From Burkholderiales bacterium (GTDB taxonomy: Bacteria > Pseudomonadota > Gammaproteobacteria > Burkholderiales > Burkholderiaceae_C), in contig JACRAZ010000102.1 in assembly GCA_016213205.1 (NCBI GenBank), positions 31,170 to 95,169 of the forward strand: a stretch of 64,000 nt of DNA. Reading direction: 5' to 3'. Of this stretch, positions 37,456 through 45,693 are shown in pieces. A program made the position numbers and the translations under genes. Each line of letters starts with the position of its first letter. Position 1 is the first letter of the stretch. The notes beneath the pieces are model-generated. The model was not told the origin of the DNA. It ran no database searches and worked only from the letters and a program-made list of their open reading frames with translations.

Positions 37456-38022
37456 ATGTTCTTCACGCTGCCGACATTGCTCACCTGGGCGCGCATCGTC
37501 GCGATCCCGTTGATCGTCGGGGTGTTCTACCTGCCCGGCAGCGCCGAGTCGCACAACCTGGCGGCCACGGTGATGTTCGTCGTGTTCGCGCTCACCGACT
37601 GGGCCGATGGCTGGCTGGCACGCAAGCTGAACCAGACGTCCGCATTCGGTGCCTTCCTGGACCCGGTGGCGGACAAGTTCCTGGTGTGCGCGTCGTTGCT
37701 GATCCTGGTGCAGCTCGACCGCGCGAACGCCCTGGTGGCGCTGGTGATCATCGGCCGCGAGATCGCGATTTCGGCCTTGCGCGAGTGGATGGCGCAGATC
37801 GGTGCCTCACGCAGCGTGGCGGTGCACATGCTCGGCAAGCTCAAGACCACCACGCAGATGGTCTCGATCCCGTTCCTGCTGTACGACGGTCACCTGTTCG
37901 GCCTGATCGACACCCGCCTGTGGGGCACCGTGCTGCTGCTCGTGGCCACGGTGCTGACCATCTGGTCGATGGTGTACTACCTGCGCAAGGCATTGCCCGA
38001 AATCCGCGCCAAGGCGCGCTGA
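37456..38022 (+). CDS. pgsA: CDP-diacylglycerol-glycerol-3-phosphate 3-phosphatidyltransferase
   Basis: A 188-residue integral membrane enzyme of phosphatidylglycerol synthesis. The CDP-alcohol phosphotransferase motif is complete: DWADGWLAR, eight residues, then GAFLDPVADK. About five hydrophobic helices. It probably belongs to the uvrC-lipoprotein-pgsA-exporter transcript. Confidence 0.94.
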   Translation: MFFTLPTLLTWARIVAIPLIVGVFYLPGSAESHNLAATVMFVVFALTDWADGWLARKLNQTSAFGAFLDPVADKFLVCASLLILVQLDRANALVALVIIGREIAISALREWMAQIGASRSVAVHMLGKLKTTTQMVSIPFLLYDGHLFGLIDTRLWGTVLLLVATVLTIWSMVYYLRKALPEIRAKAR

Positions 38023-38023
38023 A

Positions 38024-38911
38024 TTGGGCGAGACCCCATCGCGCGGTGCGCAGGGCTGGGTCGGCGTGATGCCGGCCGTGTTCGTGCTGATCTGGAGCAC
38101 CGGCTTCGTGGTGGCGCGCTACGGCATGCCGCACGCACCACCGCTGACCTTCCTGAGCTGGCGCTATGCCTTGTCGTTGCTGGCCTTCATGCCGTGGATC
38201 TGGCTGGCGCGTGCGCGCTGGCCGGAGGGCCCCTCGCAGTGGGCTCACCTGGCCGTGACCGGCGCGCTGATGCATGCAGGCTACCTGGGCGGTGTCTGGG
38301 CAGCCGTGCGAATGGGCATGTCTGCCGGCACGGTGGCCTTGATCGTCGGGCTTCAACCACTGCTGACCGCGCTGTGGGTGCACTGGGTCGGCAAGCACCA
38401 AGTGGCGCGGCTGCAGGTCGTCGGGCTGCTGCTGGGGCTGGTGGGCCTGGGGCTCGTCGTGGGGCACAAGCTGTCCCAGGGCGTGGTGACCGTGACGAAC
38501 CTGGCACTTGCATTGCTGGCGCTGGCCTCGATCACCGTGGGCACGCTGTACCAGAAACGGTTTGTGAAATCCGGCGACGTGCGCTGCGCAAACCTGGTGC
38601 AACTGGCAGCGGCGTGGCTGGTCACCGCGCCGCTGTCGCTGCTCGAGGCGGGGCAGATGCAGTGGCACCCTGAGCTGATCGGTGCCCTGAGCTGGTCGGT
38701 GCTGGTGCTCACGCTGGGCGGCAGTTCCTTGTTGCTGCTGCTGATACAGGGCGGCGCTGCCACCCGGGTGACGAGCCTGATGTACCTGGTGCCTCCCTGC
38801 ACGGCCTTGCTCGCGTGGCTGCTGTTCGGCGAGACCATCGGCCTGACCGTCGGGCTGGGCATGTTGCTGTGCGCTGCGGGTGTCGCGGCCGTGCTCCGTT
38901 CGCCCTCTTGA
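38024..38911 (+). CDS. EamA/DMT-family transporter
   Basis: About 295 residues if started at the TTG at 38024, one base after pgsA; an ATG at 38069 gives a 280-residue protein starting MPAVFVLIWSTGFVVARYG, the usual beginning of DMT exporters. Ten hydrophobic helices in two EamA repeats (LTFLSWRYALSLLAF; GGSSLLLLLIQGGAATRVTSLMYLVPP in pieces). It likely exports a small metabolite; the substrate is unknown. Confidence 0.85.
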   Translation: MGETPSRGAQGWVGVMPAVFVLIWSTGFVVARYGMPHAPPLTFLSWRYALSLLAFMPWIWLARARWPEGPSQWAHLAVTGALMHAGYLGGVWAAVRMGMSAGTVALIVGLQPLLTALWVHWVGKHQVARLQVVGLLLGLVGLGLVVGHKLSQGVVTVTNLALALLALASITVGTLYQKRFVKSGDVRCANLVQLAAAWLVTAPLSLLEAGQMQWHPELIGALSWSVLVLTLGGSSLLLLLIQGGAATRVTSLMYLVPPCTALLAWLLFGETIGLTVGLGMLLCAAGVAAVLRSPS

Positions 38912-39093
38912 GGCGGGTCAGTGCGTGAAACGATTGCGCATAGAATCCGCCCCTTGCCCTTGACACTGCCAGGGGGCGCCGCTGTAATGATCAAGACGCG
39001 GGTCACCGCGCTCGGTGCACGCAGATCCAGGCCCTTGCCGCTGCCACCGTCACACCCGAATTCATAGAGACACCTTTGAGAGGGGGTACCTTC

Positions 39094-39366
39094 GTGAACA
39101 AGTCCGAGCTGATCGAGCACATTGCCAAGCAGGCCGACATCTCCAAAGCCGCAGCCACGCGAGCCCTCGAAGCCCTGATCGGAGGCGTGAAGACCACCCT
39201 CAAGAAGAACGGCAGCGTGTCCATCGTCGGATTCGGCACCTTTGCCGTCAGCAAGCGCGCCGCGCGCAGCGGTCGCAATCCCCGCACGGGCGCAGCCATC
39301 AAGATCAAGGCTGCCAAGGTGCCGAAGTTCCGCGCCGGCAAGGGCCTGAAGGACGCCGTCAACTGA
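39094..39366 (+). CDS. hupB: DNA-binding protein HU
   Basis: A 90-residue histone-like protein starting at a GTG (39094): MNKSELIEHIAKQADISKAA. GFGTFAVSKRAARSGRNPRTG contains the DNA-bending beta-arm with the conserved RNPxTG tip. An ATG 18 bases upstream is in frame, but family members start at MNKSEL. A TAGAAT -10-like hexamer occurs at 38941-38946 without a clear -35. The 180 bases upstream hold no other gene. Confidence 0.95.
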   Translation: MNKSELIEHIAKQADISKAAATRALEALIGGVKTTLKKNGSVSIVGFGTFAVSKRAARSGRNPRTGAAIKIKAAKVPKFRAGKGLKDAVN

Positions 39367-39388
39367 ACTTGCCCAGTTGTTCGCGCGT

Positions 39389-39464
39389 GGGTGCTTAGCT
39401 CAGCTGGTAGAGCGGCGCCCTTACAAGGCGTAGGTCGGCGGTTCGAACCCGTCAGCACCCACCA
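39389..39464 (+). tRNA. tRNA-Val (anticodon TAC)
   Basis: A 76-base cloverleaf: acceptor GGGTGCT pairs with AGCACCC, the D-arm contains AGCTCAGCTGGTAGAG, the anticodon loop is CTTACAA with TAC at 39422-39424, the T-arm is GGCGGTTCGAACCCGTC, and CCA is encoded at 39462-39464. It reads GUA valine codons. A terminator hairpin follows about 50 bases later. Confidence 0.96.
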
Positions 39465-39512
39465 CCGCTAGAATCCTCGCTCCGCTGCCGCCAACGGCCG
39501 GATCTCCCTGAA

Positions 39513-39535
39513 GGCGAACCGCGGTTCGCCTTTTT
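39513..39535 (+). terminator. Rho-independent terminator after tRNA-Val
   Basis: GGCGAACC, two bases, GGTTCGCC (39513-39530) is a perfect 8-bp stem followed directly by TTTTT (39531-39535). It ends the HU/tRNA-Val transcription unit 51 bases before ppiD. Confidence 0.9.
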
Positions 39536-39586
39536 CGCGTGGCCACAGCCCGTGTGCTGGCGCCGACGCGTTCCCCGAGGCCATTC

Positions 39587-41515
39587 ATGTTCGAATTCGT
39601 CCGTACGCACACCAAGCTGCTGCAGCTGCTGCTGCTGGTGCTGATCCTGCCTTCGTTTGTCGTCTTCGGTATTCAGGGCTACTCGAAGTTCACCGAGGGT
39701 GAGCAGCAGACCGTGGCCCATGTAGGCGGCCAGGGCATCACGCAGGCCGAATGGGATGCGGCGCATCGCCAGCAGGTCGAGCGCATGCGCCGCCAGATGC
39801 CCACGATCGATGCCAAGCTGTTCGACTCGCCGATGGCGCGCAACGAGACACTGGACGCGCTGGTTCGCGAGAAGGTCCTCCAGGCTGCCGCCACGAAGCT
39901 CAACCTCACGGTGTCCGACAGCCGCGTGGCGCAGGAGCTGACGAGCCTTCCGGAGCTGGCGCAGATGCGCAAGCCCGACGGCAGCTTCGACCTGGCCGCG
40001 TACAAGGCCATCCTTGAAGCGCAGGGCATGAGCCCCACCACCTTCGAGGCTCGATTGGCGCAGGACCTGAAGCAACAACAGGTGCTGAAGGGCATCACGC
40101 AATCGGTGGTGGCGCCCGAGGCCGTGGTGGCCAGTGCGCTGGACGCCTTGCTCCAGCAGCGCGTCATCCGCTTCCACCGCTTCGACAACGCCAGCTACCT
40201 GCCCAAGACCAACCCCGGCGACGCGGAGATCGAGGCCTACTACAAGGCGCACGAGGCCGAGTTCCGTGCGCCGGAGCAGGCCACGATCGACTACGTGGTG
40301 ATCGATCTCGAGTCCCTGAAGAAGGGTCTGCCCGTCAACGAGGAAGAGCTGCGCAAGTACTACAGCGAGAACGCCGCCCGCTACTCGGTGGCGGAAGAGC
40401 GGCGCGCGCGCCACATCCTGATCAAGTCGGACAAGGACATGAGCGCCGATGCCCGCAAGCAGGCCAAGGCACGTGCGGAGAGCTTGCTGGTCGAGGTGCG
40501 CAAGAACCCGAGCGCCTTTGCCGAGCTGGCCAAGAAGAGCTCGGACGATCCTGGCTCGGCCGCGCAGGGCGGCGACCTCGACTTCTTCGGCAAGGGTGCG
40601 ATGACCAAGCCCTTCGAGGACGCTGTGTTTGCAATGAAGGTCGGCGAGATCAGCAACCTCATCGAGACCGAATTCGGCTACCACATCATCAAGCTCGAAG
40701 GCACGCGCGGCGGCGACAGGAAGCCGTTCGAGGCGGTGCGCGCCGGCATCGAGGACGAGGTGCGCAAGCAGCTCGCACTGAAGCAATGGGCCGAGAAGGC
40801 CGAGGTGTTCACCAACACCGTGTACGAGCAGGCCGACAGCCTGCAGCCGGTGATCGACAAGCTCAAGCTCGAGAAGAAGAGTGCCACCGTGCAGCGCACG
40901 CCCTTGCCTGGCGCCACTGGCGCGCTGGCTTCTGCCAAGCTGCTCGAGGCCGTGTTTGCCAATGATTCGGTGCGCAACAAGCGCAACACCGATGCGGTGG
41001 AGGTTGGCCCCAACCAGCTTGCGGCCGCGCGCATCACCAGCCACCAGCCGGCACGCACGCTTGCGCTGGCCGAAGTGAAGGAGCGCGTGCGTGCGGCGGT
41101 GCAGGCCGAGCAGGCCGCGGCGATGGCGCGCAAGGAGGGCGAGGCCAGGCTGGCGCAGTTGCGCAAGGATGGCGAGGCCGAACTGGCCGGCAGCGCCACG
41201 GTGTCGCGTGCCAAGCCAGAGGGCTTGCCGCGTGCGGCGCTCGATGCCGTGCTGGCTGCCGACGCGACCAAGCTGCCGGCCTTCGTGGGGGTGGAGATGG
41301 CGGGCCTGGGCTACTTCGTGGCGCGGGTGGACAAGGTGCTGCCGCGTGTGGTGGTGGCCACCGAGGCAGCGAACATGCAGGCGCAGTACGCGCAGGTGTG
41401 GGCGCAAGCCGAGTCACACGCCTACTACCAGGCCTTGCGCAAGCGATTCAAGGTCGACCAACGTGCTGCAACGGCCGCCTCGGTGGAAGCCGCGGCTTCC
41501 GCAGCCAGCCGCTGA
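39587..41515 (+). CDS. ppiD: PpiD-type peptidylprolyl isomerase / SurA_N periplasmic chaperone
   Basis: A 642-residue inner-membrane-anchored periplasmic foldase. One membrane helix lies at about residues 11-30 (LLQLLLLVLILPSFVVFGI), then a SurA_N-like chaperone region, then a parvulin (PpiC) domain at about 260-370 (RRARHILIKSDKD, GGDLDFFGKGAMTKPFEDAVFAMKVGEIS in parts). It helps fold proteins emerging from the Sec translocon. The start at 39587 is chosen for the MFEFVRTHTK opening. Confidence 0.93.
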   Translation: MFEFVRTHTKLLQLLLLVLILPSFVVFGIQGYSKFTEGEQQTVAHVGGQGITQAEWDAAHRQQVERMRRQMPTIDAKLFDSPMARNETLDALVREKVLQAAATKLNLTVSDSRVAQELTSLPELAQMRKPDGSFDLAAYKAILEAQGMSPTTFEARLAQDLKQQQVLKGITQSVVAPEAVVASALDALLQQRVIRFHRFDNASYLPKTNPGDAEIEAYYKAHEAEFRAPEQATIDYVVIDLESLKKGLPVNEEELRKYYSENAARYSVAEERRARHILIKSDKDMSADARKQAKARAESLLVEVRKNPSAFAELAKKSSDDPGSAAQGGDLDFFGKGAMTKPFEDAVFAMKVGEISNLIETEFGYHIIKLEGTRGGDRKPFEAVRAGIEDEVRKQLALKQWAEKAEVFTNTVYEQADSLQPVIDKLKLEKKSATVQRTPLPGATGALASAKLLEAVFANDSVRNKRNTDAVEVGPNQLAAARITSHQPARTLALAEVKERVRAAVQAEQAAAMARKEGEARLAQLRKDGEAELAGSATVSRAKPEGLPRAALDAVLAADATKLPAFVGVEMAGLGYFVARVDKVLPRVVVATEAANMQAQYAQVWAQAESHAYYQALRKRFKVDQRAATAASVEAAASAASR

Positions 41516-41545
41516 CGGCCATGCGATCAGCGCGGCACGGGACGC

Positions 41546-41551
41546 TATAAT
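41546..41551 (+). promoter_or_regulatory. -10 box of the tRNA-His promoter
   Basis: A perfect TATAAT lies 15 bases before the tRNA-His 5' end. No good -35 hexamer is found 16-18 bases upstream; the region overlaps the end of ppiD. Confidence 0.55.
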
Positions 41552-41565
41552 CTTTCTTCTTCGAC

Positions 41566-41642
41566 GGTGGCTGTAGCTCAGTTGGTAGAGTCCCAGATTG
41601 TGATTCTGGTCGTCGTGGGTTCGAGTCCCATCAGCCACCCCA
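41566..41642 (+). tRNA. tRNA-His (anticodon GTG)
   Basis: A cloverleaf with the extra 5' G(-1) (41566) opposite C73 that marks tRNA-His; acceptor GTGGCTG pairs with CAGCCAC, anticodon GTG at 41600-41602, T-arm GTGGGTTCGAGTCCCAT, encoded CCA at 41640-41642. Its 3' half is probably the prophage attachment site. Confidence 0.96.
41616..41642 (+). other. probable prophage attL (3' end of tRNA-His)
   Basis: The integrase gene ends 23 bases past the tRNA and points toward it, the standard arrangement for tyrosine integrases that use the T-arm and acceptor end of a tRNA gene. The exact core cannot be set because the right-hand copy (attR) lies outside the window. Confidence 0.55.
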
Positions 41643-41664
41643 CCTATTCTCATAGGTAGATTCT

Positions 41665-42834
41665 TCAGCTGGCAGTTTTCCGGGGAAGTTCCGGGGAAAT
41701 CGCAGCCTCGATGCGGGCCATTTCCGCATCGTTTCTTTCACCGTCGATCCAGCGCGCATAGGTGCTGAGGAATACCTCGACGGAGTGCCCCAGCTGGCGG
41801 GCACAGAAAGCCGGATTCATACCCGCCATAAGCATTTGCGTCGCGTAGCTGTGGCGCATGTTGTAGGGCCGGCGATACCTTATCTCCAGGCGCTTCAGGC
41901 CAGGCTCCCAGAACGATCGGCGGAACGCGCGCTCTTCGGTCCAGGGCGTGCCGTAGCGCGGGTCGAGGAACACGTGGCCGCCGGCCAGGAACGTGTGGGC
42001 CTTCTGCCGCGCCAGCGCGGCCGCCGCGCGGCTGTTCAGCAGCACGGTGCGCGCGACGTTGGTCTTCGTGGTCCCCTTGGCCGCGCCGCGCACCAGCGCC
42101 TCGGACACCACCATCGAGCCCGACGACAGATCGACGTTGGGCCAGCGCAGGCCCGCGATCTCGCTGGTGCGCAGGCCAGTCCAGAACCAGAACTCCACGA
42201 GGTTTGCCACCTGGGCCGGGGAGGCCGCGTGGTGGTGGGCGATGATGCGCTCGGCCTCGTCGCGGCTGAAGGGGTCCGGTGGATCCTTCTGGTGCTGGGC
42301 CCGCGGGATGCCGCTGGCCGGGTTGTCCTGCAGCACCTTGTCGGCCACGGCCAGCTCGAGCGCTTCGCGCGCCACGCTCACGTAGTTGTTGACCGTCTTC
42401 CCGCTCAGTCCGGGCCTGGTGGCCAGGGCCAGCAGCAGATCGGAGCGCTTCAGGGTGCGGATCGGCCGCTCTCCCAGCGGCACGCCCTCGACGGCGGCGG
42501 CCTTCCAGAAGCGGATGGCGCTGCTGTAGCCGGCGCGTGTGGAGTCCTCGATGCGCTGGGCCGCGAGCCAGGTGTCGAGCTGGCCGCCGAAGGTGAGGCC
42601 GGACCCGGATGCGTCGGTGGCCGAGAAGTATTCGACGAAGGCGAAGGTGCCGAGGCGGATCTTCTCGCGGATCTCGGCGGCCAGGCGCTCGGCGTAGCGG
42701 ATGTTGGCCGGCGTGGGCGCCATCGCGGCGCCGCCCTGGTTGCGCAGGGTCTCCTTGCGCGCCTTGCCTTCCCAGGTGAAGTGGATCCTGATGCTGTTTG
42801 GCCTGACCTCTACGCCTTGCCGGTGACCACCCAT
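41665..42834 (-). CDS. int: prophage tyrosine integrase
   Basis: A 389-residue site-specific recombinase. Residues 1-60 resemble the Arm-type DNA-binding region (RPNSIRIHFTWEGKARKETL), residues about 85-170 a core-binding domain, and the catalytic domain holds the Arg in TGLRTSEIAGL, HxxR as MRHSYATQML, GHSVEVFLSTYARW with the nucleophile Tyr. It ends against tRNA-His, the inferred attachment site. It is a phage integrase rather than an integron integrase: no IntI-specific extra helix region is visible. Confidence 0.94.
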   Translation of the reverse strand: MGGHRQGVEVRPNSIRIHFTWEGKARKETLRNQGGAAMAPTPANIRYAERLAAEIREKIRLGTFAFVEYFSATDASGSGLTFGGQLDTWLAAQRIEDSTRAGYSSAIRFWKAAAVEGVPLGERPIRTLKRSDLLLALATRPGLSGKTVNNYVSVAREALELAVADKVLQDNPASGIPRAQHQKDPPDPFSRDEAERIIAHHHAASPAQVANLVEFWFWTGLRTSEIAGLRWPNVDLSSGSMVVSEALVRGAAKGTTKTNVARTVLLNSRAAAALARQKAHTFLAGGHVFLDPRYGTPWTEERAFRRSFWEPGLKRLEIRYRRPYNMRHSYATQMLMAGMNPAFCARQLGHSVEVFLSTYARWIDGERNDAEMARIEAAISPELPRKTAS

Positions 42835-43073
42835 CGCTCAACCCCCTTCACGTCGATCCAGATCCCGTCCGGGGCACGATGGTACTGGCGTCCTTCGACC
42901 CAATCCCCGCGGTGGATCTTCCCCTCGATGGCCTTGCGCGTCAGGCCGAACATGGCCTCGGCCAGCTCGATCTTGACGACACCTGCCGGCGTGACTTGGA
43001 TTCCGCCCACCGCGACAGTGACGCCGCGGTGGGTGCGCGTGGTGGTGGGCGCGTCGACGGTGGGCATGTTCAT
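42810..43073 (-). CDS. excisionase-like protein
   Basis: About 87 residues from the ATG at 43073, which overlaps the upstream stop as ATGA; an earlier ATG (43109) is possible. VKIELAEAMFGLTRKAIEGKIHRGDWVEGRQYHRAPDG in parts looks like the winged-helix Xis family that selects excision by the neighbouring integrase. It overlaps the integrase start by 25 bases. Confidence 0.75.
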   Translation of the reverse strand: MNMPTVDAPTTTRTHRGVTVAVGGIQVTPAGVVKIELAEAMFGLTRKAIEGKIHRGDWVEGRQYHRAPDGIWIDVKGVERWVVTGKA

Positions 43074-43453
43074 GCGATCACGCCCCGAGAAATGTCCCCA
43101 ACCATCCACGTCGGCGGGCGCGGCAGGTCAACCGCCGTGGGCCGCCACATATGCAGGCAGTACGGGTGGTTGTTCACGTAGTCCGTGCGCGGTGGGTGGT
43201 ACTGGATCACGCAGTCGGTGTCCTCCCAGAAGAGGCCTTTGACGTAGGCCATTTCTTCCCAGGTAGGGCATCTGCTCGGCAGGCTGACGCTGACGTGTTC
43301 CCACCCACCCTCCGAACTCGCGATCGCAGCCAGGGTGAGCTTGCTGATCGGGTTCGGATGGGGGATGAGGAACGCGCCGCAGTTGCCAAACGAATCGTCG
43401 CTGCCGAGTCGACCGCCGCGAAGGCGGTACTGGTTGGGGACCTTGAAGGCCAT
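43070..43453 (-). CDS. phage protein, DUF7694-like
   Basis: A 127-residue protein with a conserved-looking C-terminal half WEHVSVSLPSRCPTWEEM and LFWEDTDCVIQYHPP, the pattern of a small phage family of unknown function (DUF7694). No signal or membrane segment. It is coupled to the excisionase gene by an ATGA overlap. Confidence 0.75.
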   Translation of the reverse strand: MAFKVPNQYRLRGGRLGSDDSFGNCGAFLIPHPNPISKLTLAAIASSEGGWEHVSVSLPSRCPTWEEMAYVKGLFWEDTDCVIQYHPPRTDYVNNHPYCLHMWRPTAVDLPRPPTWMVGDISRGVIA

Positions 43454-43472
43454 GGTCTTTCAGGCCTCGGCG

Positions 43473-44312
43473 TCAGGCCGCGGAGCCCATCAGCAGCGGC
43501 ACGCTGCCCAGCCCGTCGCGGATCTGCTGGATCAGTTCCTTGGCGGCACCGTCGTGCACGCGGTCGGCGCGGATCAACTCGTAGAGGAAACTGAGCTTGC
43601 CGCTGTTGTTGCGGTACTTCAGGCGCGCGGTGATGCCCCAGGGCTGGCCACCGTGGAACACCGGGATGCCGATGGCGAACTTCTCGAACATCTGCATCGC
43701 CTCGGTCGTGCCCTGGTCGGGGTCGGCCACGTAGGTCAGGCGCGTGCCGCCGCTCTGCAGCCGGATTGCCGACTTCAGCTGGCGTTCTTCGTTCATCACG
43801 AAGTTGGTGGCCATTTCGAGCATCTGCAGGCTGGTGGGGACGCTCGCGCCGGTGCTGGTGATGTCGTCCTCGTGCTCCTGGATCCACTCCGCGAAGGCCA
43901 CTTGCGGGAATGCTTGCTTGTCCTTCCCCTTCCAGGCCTTCCATTCGGCGCTCATGTCGGGCTCGAACTTGGCGACGTGGCCGCGCCAGCCGGCCAGCTG
44001 CGGAGCGTGATCATCGAGCACCGCGGTGAACGACAACGCGAAGGTCTGCGGGTCGAACTTGCACCAGGCCACGGTCGACGGCGTGCCGTGGCGCGCCACG
44101 TAGCGCAGGAAGCTGTCGGCGTCGGCGAACTCGGGCTTGAGCTTCATGCGGCGCGGGTTCGACAGCAGCTTCTCGGTGTCGAACTCCTTCACATCGAAGG
44201 CCTTCGGAACGGCGAAGTGCAGGATGTCGCCGGTTTCGCGCAGCAGTTCGGCTTTCGGAAGCACGCGGGCCAGCGTCTCGGCGACGTTGGTCTGTTGGGT
44301 GGTCTCGGTCAC
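43473..44312 (-). CDS. YfdQ/DUF2303 family phage protein
   Basis: A 279-residue protein resembling the DUF2303 (YfdQ) family: WCKFDPQTFALSFTAVLDDH, FAEWIQEHEDDI, GGTRLTYVADPDQGTTEAMQMFEKFAIGIPVF in pieces. The family occurs in early regions of many temperate phages; the function is not established. It sits in the leftward early region between recombination genes and integrase. Confidence 0.8.
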   Translation of the reverse strand: MTETTQQTNVAETLARVLPKAELLRETGDILHFAVPKAFDVKEFDTEKLLSNPRRMKLKPEFADADSFLRYVARHGTPSTVAWCKFDPQTFALSFTAVLDDHAPQLAGWRGHVAKFEPDMSAEWKAWKGKDKQAFPQVAFAEWIQEHEDDITSTGASVPTSLQMLEMATNFVMNEERQLKSAIRLQSGGTRLTYVADPDQGTTEAMQMFEKFAIGIPVFHGGQPWGITARLKYRNNSGKLSFLYELIRADRVHDGAAKELIQQIRDGLGSVPLLMGSAA

Positions 44313-44348
44313 GGATTGCCTTTCAGAGTGGCTGGTTGGTTGTGTTGG

Positions 44349-44723
44349 TCAGGCGGCGCCCTGGGCCGCCGGCTGCCGGATCTCACCCGTTTCGGGATCG
44401 ACCTGGCGCACCGGCTGCTTCGGCTGGGCGTCGGCCACGCGCAGGTCCAGCTTTCGCTGGTTCGGGTTGTCGCGGGACAGGTTGCCCTCGACGGTGGCGT
44501 AGAACAGTTCCGAATCGGGCGCCTTCTCGGGCGTCTTGTCGGTCACCTTGGCCAGCACGCCGATCGCGCCGCTGACCTTCTTGAGGTCCAGGGTGATCGT
44601 GAGCTTGCCGGCCTTGCCGGTCTCGTCGACCTGGCGGATGACCTGGGCGAACAGCTCGCTGCATTGCTCGACGAACAGGCCGCCCTGCAGCAGGCGCAGC
44701 GTGTCGGTGATGGGCTTGGGCAT
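44349..44723 (-). CDS. hypothetical phage early protein
   Basis: A 124-residue protein I do not recognise. It is hydrophilic, with a central beta-rich stretch KLTITLDLKKVSGAIGVLAKV and a polar C-terminal tail rich in Gln/Pro. It lies directly upstream of the DUF2303 gene with a 36-base gap, probably on the same transcript. Confidence 0.75.
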   Translation of the reverse strand: MPKPITDTLRLLQGGLFVEQCSELFAQVIRQVDETGKAGKLTITLDLKKVSGAIGVLAKVTDKTPEKAPDSELFYATVEGNLSRDNPNQRKLDLRVADAQPKQPVRQVDPETGEIRQPAAQGAA

Positions 44724-44837
44724 GAAAGCTCCTGTGGTGGTTGGAAAAGGTCCGGGTGGGCCTTTCGGCCGCTGGCATCAGGGAGGGAGAGGAGACAGGA
44801 GGAATCGCCAGCACGGGCACCCGGATTGATCGGTGGG

Positions 44838-45323
44838 TCAGCTTTCGCCAGCCCGCTTGCGGACGAGTCGCGGAAGCTGCTGTTGCGGCTTCGGCGGCTC
44901 GATCTGTTTCATCATTGAGTTGTGCTCGGCGGCCAAGGCGATCCCATAGCGCACGGCAAGGTCCTGCTTCTTCAGCAGAGTCGGGTCGTTGGTTTTCACT
45001 CGGCCGGCGCGCTTGATGCCGCGGAGCTGCTTGCGCGCACCGGACTTGATGGCGTCGAACCCAGCGTCCATCTGCTCACCTTCGTCGAGGCTCCTGAAGC
45101 CGACGCCTGGAATGCAGCCGATCACGACGCCGTGGCTGTCCTCGAGCTTCTTGCGCCATGCGACGGTGACGGTGCGATACCGATGCTGGTGGCGATCCAC
45201 ACCGAGCGCGCGCTCGACATCCTCGTGGGAGATCTCGCACCCGACGGCCGGAACGCCAAACGCATCGGCGAGCTTCCTGACATCAACATCCGTCGGTATG
45301 CCGCCAAAGTGAACCTTGCTCAT
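44838..45323 (-). CDS. hypothetical phage early protein behind a pentanucleotide-repeat leader
   Basis: A 161-residue protein of unknown function; basic C-terminal part (QLRGIKRAGRVKTNDPTLLKKQD) and a tail PQQQLPRLVRKRAG. It has a good ribosome site (AAAGGA, seven bases before the ATG). Its 370-base upstream leader carries the 26-unit nnGCC array described separately, which would be in the 5' part of its mRNA. Confidence 0.75.
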   Translation of the reverse strand: MSKVHFGGIPTDVDVRKLADAFGVPAVGCEISHEDVERALGVDRHQHRYRTVTVAWRKKLEDSHGVVIGCIPGVGFRSLDEGEQMDAGFDAIKSGARKQLRGIKRAGRVKTNDPTLLKKQDLAVRYGIALAAEHNSMMKQIEPPKPQQQLPRLVRKRAGES

Positions 45324-45693
45324 GGTGTCCTTTCAATGATGCGCATTGCGCCCTTGCCAAGCCTGGCCGTGCAACGCCGTGCCTTGCCGTGCCGAGCCCA
45401 GCCTGGCCTCGCCACTCCTGGCCGGGCCCCGCCTAGCCCCACCATGCGTCGCCTTGCCCAGCATCGCCTGGCCTTGCACCGCCATGAGGTAGTGCCGGGC
45501 ATTCCACCCGGCTGGCCATGCCGGCTCGCAGAGGCGGGATCACCGCTTGCATCACGGACTTGCACCGCTCTGTCCAACGAGGCATTGCTGCCCCGTCGAT
45601 CACGCCGCCGGCTTTCGGCCGGCAGCTGGCAGACCATGCCTTGGCACCCCGAGATCCGGCCTGTGGGCAACGGCATGGTCCACACCGGATTCG
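45324..45693. other. 370-base intergenic region with repeat array and hairpin
   Basis: No convincing gene. It holds the nnGCC pentamer array (45354-45483) and a GCCGGC/GCCGGC hairpin (45607-45623) just after the exonuclease stop on the minus strand, which may weaken read-through from the upstream operon. A 121-codon open frame on the minus strand translates the repeat into an Arg/Ala/Gly/Trp-rich sequence and is not protein-like. Confidence 0.6.
45354..45483. repeat. 26 tandem pentanucleotides, consensus nnGCC
   Basis: From 45354 the sequence is an uninterrupted run of 26 five-base units (TTGCC AAGCC TGGCC and so on). Twenty-one end exactly in GCC; the five exceptions (GTGCA, ACTCC, ATGCG, CAGCA, TTGCA) differ in one base, and CCACC is one further near-match. 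The first two bases vary freely while GCC keeps phase, so the 5-base spacing itself is conserved. On the minus strand (the transcribed direction) it reads GGCnn. A 5-base period is incompatible with coding selection. Confidence 0.9.

Noticed and set aside
38923..38946. A complete sigma-70 promoter for the HU gene
   Set aside because: TAGAAT is a fair -10, but no -35 hexamer is found at 16-18 bases, so I did not list it.
41665..42834. The tyrosine recombinase as an integron integrase for the cassette array
   Set aside because: It has the Arm-type N terminus of phage integrases, lies next to a tRNA with Xis beside it, and is 14 kb from the array; IntI-specific features are not visible.
45354..45483. 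The pentamer array as a CRISPR or as a coding repeat
   Set aside because: Units are five bases with no spacers, and a 5-base period shifts frame every unit; the translated frame is only Arg/Ala/Gly/Trp-rich noise.
45320..45685. A 121-codon minus-strand frame through the repeat region
   Set aside because: It is created by the GC-rich repeat, has no ribosome site that fits, and its product is low-complexity.
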